Source: Actinomycetes bacterium (GTDB taxonomy: Bacteria; Actinomycetota; Actinomycetes; Propionibacteriales; Propionibacteriaceae). From it: DNA of 11,731 nt. Location: assembly GCA_023387135.1 (NCBI GenBank), contig JAEWIK010000322.1:1-11731 (forward strand). Reading direction: 5' to 3'. The stretch's first letter is position 1, and every line of letters starts with the position of its first letter. The position numbers and the translations under genes are program-made. Below, piece after piece: positions 6,549-11,731 of the stretch. The notes under the pieces are model-generated. The model was not told the origin of the DNA. It saw nothing but the letters and a program-made list of their open reading frames with translations, and searched no databases.

Positions 6549-8345
6549 ATGGGCGAGATCCGGCAGACCCCTCTTCCCGGCGCACGGGAGCGTGCCTGGG
6601 CCGACGCCATCGCGGCAGTCGCTGAAGACCTGGCCGGCGAGTTCAGGCTGCAACCCCTGCTGGAACGGATCCTGCGCAGCGCCGTCGAACTGCTCGCCTG
6701 CCGCAGCGGTTCGTTGTGCCTCATCGACACCGAGGCTCACACCTACCTCAAGCAGATCGACCTCGAAGAGGGCTGCCAGACCGGCCAGGTGTTCTCGCTG
6801 GACGAGGGGGTAACCGGGTCGGTCGCCGCCGCTGGGAAGCCCGTCATCTATGACGCGTACTCGCAGGTGAGGGGCGGGCACATCGCGCCCGACGAGCCGC
6901 GCTACAGCAGGGCGGTGATCGGGGCGCCGATCCTGCGGCGCGGCAGCCCCATCGGCGCGCTCGTGGTCTTCGCGGGCTCGGACGACCAGCGCTTCAGCCA
7001 GGCAGACGCGGAGCTGCTGCAGCACTTCGCCACCCACGCGGCGATCGCGATCGCCAACTCCCGGCTGCACGAGGAATCCGCCGAGCGCGCCAAGGCGGAG
7101 GCGGTCGTCGCCGAGCGCGAGCGCGCGATGCTCGACCTGCACGACAGCGTCGGGCGCGGGCTCGCCACGATCATGCTGAAGCTGGGCGAGGCGCATCAGT
7201 TCGTCAGCCGCGGCTCGGACGCGCTGCCGTCCCTGCTGGAGGCGCAGCGGGCCGCCGAGGAGACGCTCAACGAAGGGCGGCGGGCGGTGTGGGGGCTCCG
7301 TCCCGCGGGTCACAACAGGCGGTCCCTGGCCGAGAGCATCCAGGTGGACCTCGAATGGCTGCAGGCGACGTCCGGGCTGACCTCGGTCTTCCGCGAGTTC
7401 GGCGAGCCGCAGGAGGTCGCCGAGGTCGTCGAGCACCAGTTGCTGCGGATCGTGGGGGAGGCGCTCACCAACGTGAAGCAGCACGCCCGCGCGACCATGG
7501 TGAGGCTCGGCCTGGTCTACGGTTCGGACGGCATCGCCGTCATCGTCGAGGACGACGGCGTCGGCTTCGACGTCGACCGCGAGATGGAGCATCCACGCGG
7601 GGTGGGGCTGCCGGGGCTCGTGGCCCGCGCCGCGCAGGTGGGCGGCAGGGTGCGGATCGACTCGACGCCCGGCTGGGGGACGAGGGTGCGCGCCGACCTG
7701 CCCTACCGGGGCAACGGCATCGTGGACGGGCCGCGCCTGCGCGTCCTCATCGTGCATTCACAACCCGCGATGCGGGCCGGCCTGGTGAGGCTGCTCGCAC
7801 AGAGCGAACCGGCGGTCAGCGTCGTCGCCGAGGTCGGCTCGATCCCCGAGGCTGTCGAAGCCGTGAAGCTGCTGCACCCCGACGTCGTGCTGGCGGGAAC
7901 CCGGCTGCCCGGCACCACGGGGCCGACGCTGGTGGGCGCCGTCGCGCGCGTGGATCCGGCGATCGGCGTGGTGGCCGTCGTGGACCGTCCGACGGCCGCG
8001 GAGGCCGAGATCCGTGAGTGGGCGGCCGCCGGGGCACGCGGGTTCGTGAACTCCGACGCCGACGCCACCACCCTCGGACGCGCCGTGGTGGGAGTCGCCA
8101 GGGGAGACGTCCTCGTGCTGGGCGGCGTGCTCGAACAACTGGGCGGGCTGCCGCTGGCGGACCCGGAATCGCGGCTCACCACGAGGGAGGCCGAGGTCAG
8201 GCTGCTGGTCGAGCAGGGCATGGCGGACAAGCAGATAGCGCATCGGCTCGGGATCTCGGTGAAGACCGTGGAGAAGCACGTCTCCGCCATCCTGCGGAAG
8301 GCGGGCGTCCATTCGCGGACGGAACTGCTGGTCCGCTCCGACTGA
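6549..8345 (+). CDS. Hybrid NarL-type signalling protein: GAF, histidine kinase, degenerate receiver, LuxR helix-turn-helix
   Basis: 598 residues, no membrane segment or signal peptide, so a cytoplasmic sensor and DNA-binding regulator in one chain. A GAF domain (~30-172) is followed by a coiled linker and a HisKA_3 dimerisation domain with phosphoacceptor His198 (DLHDSVGRGLATI). The HATPase has N-box EALTN (304-308), G1 DDGVGFD (335-341) and G2 GVGLPGL (351-357). The kinase half thus looks active. A receiver follows directly (~397-522), but HS403-404 replaces the acidic pair, Gly450 stands where the phosphorylated Asp should be (DVVLAGTRLPG), and Ser502 replaces the conserved Lys. The LuxR domain (~541-595; LTTREAEV, ADKQIAHRLGISVKTVEKHVS) looks intact. 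Start ATG 6549 is tentative; in-frame GTG 6540 is possible and neither has a strong ribosome site. It is read toward the aldolase operon 144 bp downstream, its likely target. Confidence 0.9.
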   Translation: MGEIRQTPLPGARERAWADAIAAVAEDLAGEFRLQPLLERILRSAVELLACRSGSLCLIDTEAHTYLKQIDLEEGCQTGQVFSLDEGVTGSVAAAGKPVIYDAYSQVRGGHIAPDEPRYSRAVIGAPILRRGSPIGALVVFAGSDDQRFSQADAELLQHFATHAAIAIANSRLHEESAERAKAEAVVAERERAMLDLHDSVGRGLATIMLKLGEAHQFVSRGSDALPSLLEAQRAAEETLNEGRRAVWGLRPAGHNRRSLAESIQVDLEWLQATSGLTSVFREFGEPQEVAEVVEHQLLRIVGEALTNVKQHARATMVRLGLVYGSDGIAVIVEDDGVGFDVDREMEHPRGVGLPGLVARAAQVGGRVRIDSTPGWGTRVRADLPYRGNGIVDGPRLRVLIVHSQPAMRAGLVRLLAQSEPAVSVVAEVGSIPEAVEAVKLLHPDVVLAGTRLPGTTGPTLVGAVARVDPAIGVVAVVDRPTAAEAEIREWAAAGARGFVNSDADATTLGRAVVGVARGDVLVLGGVLEQLGGLPLADPESRLTTREAEVRLLVEQGMADKQIAHRLGISVKTVEKHVSAILRKAGVHSRTELLVRSD

Positions 8346-8377
8346 CACCCGCGCCAGACCCGCGAGCCCCCATGCCG

Positions 8378-8407
8378 CCCCCCTATCCGGGGGACGGGGT
8401 ATCCCCC
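8378..8407 (+). promoter_or_regulatory. G/C-run hairpin or operator between the regulator and the aldolase operon
   Basis: Runs of C and G alternate around TATC: CCCCCC-TATCC-GGGGG-AC-GGGG-TAT-CCCCC. Several stems are possible (CCCC/GGGG around TATCC, GGGGG/CCCCC at 8389-8393/8403-8407, and GGGG-TAT-CCCC at 8396-8406). CTATCC and GTATCC form a direct repeat 16 bp apart. It lies 33 nt after the regulator stop and ends next to a candidate -35, so it may be a terminator, an activator-binding site, or both. No T-tract follows, which argues against a classical terminator. Confidence 0.5.
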
Positions 8408-8408
8408 A

Positions 8409-8437
8409 TTCTGCCGACGCGTGTCGCCGCTTACTGT
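8409..8437 (+). promoter_or_regulatory. Possible promoter of the aldolase-phosphatase-dhaL-dhaK operon
   Basis: TTCTGC (8409-8414) and TACTGT (8432-8437) are spaced by 17 bp. The -10 fits TAnnnT; the -35 is weak, as expected for an activator-dependent promoter. The G/C-run element abuts its upstream side. A perfect 10-bp palindrome, GTCGGCCGAC (8445-8454), sits at or just after the expected start point and could be a second operator. Confidence 0.4.
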
Positions 8438-8489
8438 GACTGAGGTCGGCCGACGCCGGTCGACGCTCAATGTCGAGAGGTGTTGCACA

Positions 8490-9347
8490 GTGCCCGTCAC
8501 GCCGCTGGCCGACATCCTGGCGCCCGCCTTCGAGCAGCGCTACGGAGTTCCGGCGATCAACATCGTGAACGACCTGACGCTCGAGGCGGTCCTCGTCGGC
8601 GCCGTGGAGGCGCGGTCCCCGATCATCGTCCAGACGTCGGTGAAGACAGTGAAGAGCATCGGGGTGCCCGTGCTCTTCGCCATGTGGCAAGCCATGACGC
8701 GTGGCATCGAGGTGCCAGCGGCCCTGCACCTCGACCACTGCCCCGAGCGCGGCGTGATCAGCGACTGCCTCGCCGCAGGCTGGAACTCAGTCCTTTTCGA
8801 CGCGTCCCAACTCCCCGTCGAGGAGAACCAGCGACAGACGATCGAGGTCGTGGCAGAGGCCCGCCGCTACGGCGCCCACGTCGAGGGGGAGATCGAGTCG
8901 ATCACCGGCCAGGAGGACGGCGTGGGCTCCGACGAGGTCTCCCGCCAGCAGAGCCGCGAGGTCACGCTGCGCTACCTGGAGGCGACGGGCGTCGACGTGT
9001 TCGCGCCCGCCATCGGGAACGCTCACGGCCGCTACAAGAGGGCGCCGATCCTCGACTTCGACAGGGTCACCGACCTCGTGGCGGCCCATCCGATCCCGAT
9101 GGCGCTGCACGGCGGCTCCGGCCTGTCGGACGAGCAGTTCCGCGACCTCATCTCCCGCGGTTGCGCGAAGGTGAACATCTCGACAGCCCTGAAGGAGACC
9201 TTCATGCAGGCCAGCCTGGCCTACCTGAAGACTGCCGAGGCCGCCGACAAGTGGGACCCGCCCTCGCTGTTCGCGCCGGTCGGCGCGGCGGTCAGGGAGC
9301 TGACCATCGGGTACGCGCAGGTCTTCGGCAGCGCCGGAAAGGCGTGA
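8490..9347 (+). CDS. Class II (zinc) ketose-bisphosphate aldolase family protein
   Basis: 285 residues, cytoplasmic, of the FbaA/GatY/KbaY superfamily, which reversibly splits ketose 1-phosphates or 1,6-bisphosphates into DHAP and an aldehyde. GTG 8490 is chosen because GAGAGG lies 9 nt upstream and the family's N-terminal helix starts here. The catalytic site is complete: HLDHC with Asp82 (base) and zinc-ligand His83, EGEIE (132-136), zinc ligands His179 (GNAHGRYK) and His207 (ALHGGSGLSDEQ), and phosphate-binding KVNIST (227-232). The N-terminal PAINIVNDLTLEAVL differs from the usual P-x-F-N-x-N-N start, and the zinc motif is HLDHC instead of HLDHH/HLDHG, so substrate may differ from fructose bisphosphate. 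It is the first gene of a tight operon (1 nt to the phosphatase). Exact substrate cannot be assigned; tagatose or fructose bisphosphate and shorter ketose phosphates are all possible. Confidence 0.9.
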   Translation: MPVTPLADILAPAFEQRYGVPAINIVNDLTLEAVLVGAVEARSPIIVQTSVKTVKSIGVPVLFAMWQAMTRGIEVPAALHLDHCPERGVISDCLAAGWNSVLFDASQLPVEENQRQTIEVVAEARRYGAHVEGEIESITGQEDGVGSDEVSRQQSREVTLRYLEATGVDVFAPAIGNAHGRYKRAPILDFDRVTDLVAAHPIPMALHGGSGLSDEQFRDLISRGCAKVNISTALKETFMQASLAYLKTAEAADKWDPPSLFAPVGAAVRELTIGYAQVFGSAGKA

Positions 9348-9348
9348 C

Positions 9349-10107
9349 ATGCCGGCGCTGATCTTCGACTGCGACGGGGTGCTCGCCGACACCGAACGGG
9401 ACGGGCACCTGCCTGCCTTCAACGCCGCCTTCGAAGAGTTCGGCCTTCCCATCCGCTGGAGCGAGGCCGATTACGCGGTGAAGCTGAGGATCGGCGGCGG
9501 CAAGGAGCGCATCGCCTCCGCCTTCACCCCCGAGCTCGACGCGGCGGCCGGCGTGTCGTCCGACGCCGAGCGTGCGGACTGGATAGCCCGGCTGCACAAG
9601 CGCAAGACAGCCCTGTTCACCGAGCGGGTCGAGGGCGGGCTGTTGCCCGGCCGCCCCGGCATCCGCCGGATCATCGGCGACGCGCTCGGCGCCGGCTGGA
9701 CCGTCGCCGTCGCCTCCACGTCCGCCGACGCCTCGGTGAGGGCGGTGCTGAAGTACGCCGCCGGCGAGGACAGCTACCTGCAGGTCCACGTGTTCGCCGG
9801 GGACATCGTCCCGGCCAAGAAACCGGCGCCCGACATCTACCTCAAGGTGCTCGACGACCTCGACCTCGATCCGGCGGCGTCCGTCGTGGTGGAGGACTCA
9901 GGCATCGGCGTCGCCGCCGCCGTCGCGGCGGGCCTCACCACCGTCGTGACAGTGAGTTCGTTCACCGCCGACGACGACTTCACCGGAGCGGCCCTGGTCC
10001 TCAGCGACCTGGGCGATCCAGGGGCGCCGCCGACGGTGCTCGCCGCCCCCGCCGGCTACACGCCCTCGGGGTTCATCACCCTCGACGACCTCACGGTCCT
10101 CATCTGA
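9349..10107 (+). CDS. HAD-family sugar phosphatase, CbbY-like
   Basis: 252 residues with all four HAD motifs: DCDGV (7-11; nucleophile Asp7, acid/base Asp9), the Ser123 motif (VASTS), Lys157/158 (AKKPAPDIY) and VEDSGIGV (181-188). The cap domain carries GGKERI (50-55), a signature I know from CbbY, the phosphatase that removes the Rubisco inhibitor xylulose-1,5-bisphosphate in autotrophs. The start LIFDCDGVLADTE and FNAAFEEFGL also match CbbY. No Rubisco is in view, so here the target is probably a related ketose bisphosphate or side product made by the neighbouring aldolase. The start ATG 9349 lies one base after the aldolase stop, so translation is coupled. A beta-phosphoglucomutase-like role is the main alternative. 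Confidence 0.85.
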   Translation: MPALIFDCDGVLADTERDGHLPAFNAAFEEFGLPIRWSEADYAVKLRIGGGKERIASAFTPELDAAAGVSSDAERADWIARLHKRKTALFTERVEGGLLPGRPGIRRIIGDALGAGWTVAVASTSADASVRAVLKYAAGEDSYLQVHVFAGDIVPAKKPAPDIYLKVLDDLDLDPAASVVVEDSGIGVAAAVAAGLTTVVTVSSFTADDDFTGAALVLSDLGDPGAPPTVLAAPAGYTPSGFITLDDLTVLI

Positions 10108-10121
10108 GACAAGGAGCAACA

Positions 10122-10754
10122 ATGGCAGGCACCCTCGCCGACGTCGAGTTCGTCGTCAAGAAGGTCTCCGAGACGATAGTCGCCAACGAGAAGTACTTCG
10201 GTGAGCTGGACGCCGTCGTCGGCGACGGCGACTTCGGCTTCTCGCTGGCCCGCGGGTTCGAGATCGTCCTCGACCAGTGGGACACCTTCGACAGGTCCGA
10301 CCCCGGCGTCTTCCTCCAGAAGGTCGCCATGACGATCTCCGCGAGGATCGGGGGCACCTCGGGCCCGATCTGGGGGACGGCGATCCTGCGGGCAGGCGGC
10401 CAGTTGAAGGGCAACGAGACCTTCGAGGGCGCCGATCTGGTCCGCGCGTTGCGGGCTTCCATCGAGGGCATCAAGGCCCGCGGGCAGTCGGACGTCGGCG
10501 ACAAGACCCTGCTCGACGCCCTGGTTCCCGCCGTCGACACCCTCGAAGCCGAGGTCGCCAAGGGTTCCTCGGCCGCCGAGACCGTCGCGGCGATGGCGAG
10601 GGTCGCGCGGACGAGCGCCGACGCGACCGCCTCCATGCAGGCGATGCGCGGGCGCGCCGCCTACACCGGCGAGCGCAGCATCGGCTCGGTGGACGCGGGC
10701 GCGACGGCCGTCGCCGTCCTGCTCGAAGCCCTGGCGGACGACTGGCCCGCCTAG
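10122..10754 (+). CDS. dhaL: Dihydroxyacetone kinase ADP/ATP-binding subunit DhaL
   Basis: 210 residues, the usual length for DhaL, which carries the nucleotide and phosphorylates the ketose held covalently on DhaK. The Mg-binding set is visible as DAVVGDGDFG (Asp30, Asp35, Asp37), followed by the helix GGTSGPIWG (77-85), GDKTLLDAL (126-134) and the closing MRGRAAYTGERSIGSVDAGA (175-194). In E. coli the residue after the last Asp is His; here it is Phe38. AAGGAG lies 5 nt before ATG 10122. It sits 14 nt after the phosphatase and 97 nt before dhaK, an L-then-K order opposite to E. coli dhaKLM. Whether it recharges from a PTS protein DhaM or uses free ATP cannot be told, because no dhaM is within view. 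Confidence 0.93.
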   Translation: MAGTLADVEFVVKKVSETIVANEKYFGELDAVVGDGDFGFSLARGFEIVLDQWDTFDRSDPGVFLQKVAMTISARIGGTSGPIWGTAILRAGGQLKGNETFEGADLVRALRASIEGIKARGQSDVGDKTLLDALVPAVDTLEAEVAKGSSAAETVAAMARVARTSADATASMQAMRGRAAYTGERSIGSVDAGATAVAVLLEALADDWPA

Positions 10755-10792
10755 CCCGACCTACCCTTCTCGCCCGCACGACCCTTCCGCAC

Positions 10793-10807
10793 TCGGCCGG
10801 CGGCCGA
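10793..10807 (+). promoter_or_regulatory. Stem-loop in the dhaL-dhaK gap
   Basis: TCGGCC and GGCCGA pair around a 3-nt loop in the 97-bp gap between the two subunit genes. No T-tract follows, so read-through to dhaK is expected. A ribosome-site-like AGGAGCAAC (10812-10820), nearly the same as that before dhaL (AGGAGCAAC at 10112-10120), follows with no start codon at the right distance; the real dhaK start at 10852 has its own AGGGAG. The stem could be a transcript-processing or attenuation site, or simply spacer. Confidence 0.35.
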
Positions 10808-10851
10808 CCTCAGGAGCAACCGAATAACCCATCCACACTCAAGGGAGAGCC

Positions 10852-11731
10852 ATGAAGAAGTTCGTCAACGATCCGAAGCAGTTCGTCCCCGAGATGCTCG
10901 AGGGCATCGCCCTGGCCAACCCGGACACGATCAAGTACGTGCCGGAGTACAACCTGATCATGCGGGCGGACGCCCCCAACAACGACAAGGTGAGCATCGT
11001 GCAGGGGTCGGGCTCCGGCCACGAGCCCGCTCACGTCATGGTGGTGGGCCCCGGCATGCTCGACGCCGCCTGCCCCGGCGACGTGTTCGCCGCCCCTCCT
11101 GCCGACTACGTGTACGAGACCGCCAAGCGGGTGGCCTCCGACAAGGGAGTCCTGCTGCTCGTCAACAACTACACCGGCGACAGGATGGCGTTCGAGATGG
11201 CGTCCGAGCTCGCCGACGCCGACGGCATCAAGGTGAAGACGCTCTTCATCAACGACGACGTCGCCGTTCAGGACTCGACGTGGACCGTCGGACGCCGCGG
11301 CGTGGCCGGCAACTTCTTCGTCATCAAGGGCGTCGGCGCGAAGTCCGAGCAGGGCGCCGACATCGACGAGGTCTACAGGGTCGGCGAGAAGATCAACTCG
11401 GTGACCAGGACGATGGGCATCGCCCTCACCGCCTGCACCCCGCCCGCCAAGGGCGCCCCGCTGTTCGACCTCGGCGACGACGAGATGGAGGTGGGTGTCG
11501 GCATCCACGGCGAGCCGGGACGTCGTCGCGCCAAGCTGGTGAGCGCCGACGAGATCGTCGACGAACTGCTCGGCGCCGTCGTTCCCGACCTCCCGTTCGG
11601 CAGCGGCGACAGGGTCGCCCTGATGATCAACGGCCTCGGTGGCACCCCGATCAGCGAGCTGTACCTGCTGTACGGCATCGCCGCCAAGAAGCTGCAGGCG
11701 CAGGGCATCACCATCGCCCGCAGCTACGTGG
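10852..11731 (+). CDS. dhaK: Dihydroxyacetone kinase substrate-binding subunit DhaK (3' end outside the window)
   Basis: The frame is open from ATG 10852 (AGGGAG just upstream) to the right edge, 293 residues of about 330. DhaK binds the ketose as a hemiaminal on a His. That residue is His219 in GVGIHGEPG (215-223). GSGSGHEPAH (52-61, His57), CPGDVFAAPPADYV (74-87), NYTGD (106-110, Asp110), NDDVAVQDS (134-142) and GRRGVAGNFF (147-156) are all as in the family. Counting against E. coli DhaK (His56, Lys104, Asp109, His218, from memory), Asn105 stands at the Lys104 position that contacts dihydroxyacetone. The loop between the HGEPG helix and GDRVALMINGLGGTP (252-266) is shorter than in E. coli. 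The core function is secure, but the true substrate may be a larger ketose such as a tetrulose. Confidence 0.95.
   Translation, partial: MKKFVNDPKQFVPEMLEGIALANPDTIKYVPEYNLIMRADAPNNDKVSIVQGSGSGHEPAHVMVVGPGMLDAACPGDVFAAPPADYVYETAKRVASDKGVLLLVNNYTGDRMAFEMASELADADGIKVKTLFINDDVAVQDSTWTVGRRGVAGNFFVIKGVGAKSEQGADIDEVYRVGEKINSVTRTMGIALTACTPPAKGAPLFDLGDDEMEVGVGIHGEPGRRRAKLVSADEIVDELLGAVVPDLPFGSGDRVALMINGLGGTPISELYLLYGIAAKKLQAQGITIARSYV

Noticed and set aside
6330..7757. Long minus-strand frame opposite the hybrid kinase gene
   Set aside because: Antisense to a clearly coding gene with complete GAF, kinase and ATPase motifs; its translation is low-complexity Arg/Gly/Ala/His.

Overview
The window is GC-rich DNA with strong G/C bias at third codon positions, GTG as well as ATG starts, and TAnnnT-type -10 boxes. 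It carries a GTP-type PEP carboxykinase and a GT2/polysialyltransferase-like pair of a kind I associate with actinomycetes. I read it as the chromosome of an actinobacterium, possibly of the Propionibacteriales; no rRNA or signature gene fixes the genus. No phage, transposon or CRISPR sequence is visible.

Layout. Left part, minus strand: the N-terminal end of a small unknown gene (1-102), a secreted subtilisin-type protease with a Pro/Thr linker and two C-terminal Ig-like repeats (125-2176), and PEP carboxykinase (2390-4231). A 248-bp region with no gene (4232-4479) separates these from the plus-strand half and holds repeats upstream of PEP carboxykinase and a likely tRNA promoter. Then come tRNA-Arg(ACG) with its own terminator (4480-4596), a translationally coupled pair made of a GT2 glycosyltransferase and what looks like only the N-terminal half of a polysialyltransferase-family protein (4716-6397), and a cytoplasmic GAF/histidine kinase fused to a receiver and a LuxR helix-turn-helix (6549-8345). 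Last is a tight sugar-phosphate operon: class II aldolase, CbbY-type HAD phosphatase, DhaL and DhaK (8490 to beyond the right edge).

How the parts fit. PEP carboxykinase links oxaloacetate to PEP. The right-hand operon has a ketose kinase (DhaK+DhaL), an aldolase for ketose 1-phosphates or bisphosphates, and a phosphatase resembling xylulose-1,5-bisphosphate phosphatase. Together they suggest catabolism of a short ketose or polyol through DHAP, with removal of an unwanted bisphosphate. The regulator directly upstream is the best candidate for its control. Its kinase half looks intact, but its receiver has lost the phosphoacceptor Asp, the acidic pair and the conserved Lys, so it cannot signal by the textbook route. 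A run of G/C boxes sits between the regulator and the operon, next to a candidate -35. The most interesting items are the degenerate one-protein two-component system, the aldolase/CbbY/DhaL/DhaK module with an unusual DhaK substrate pocket, and the half-length polysialyltransferase.
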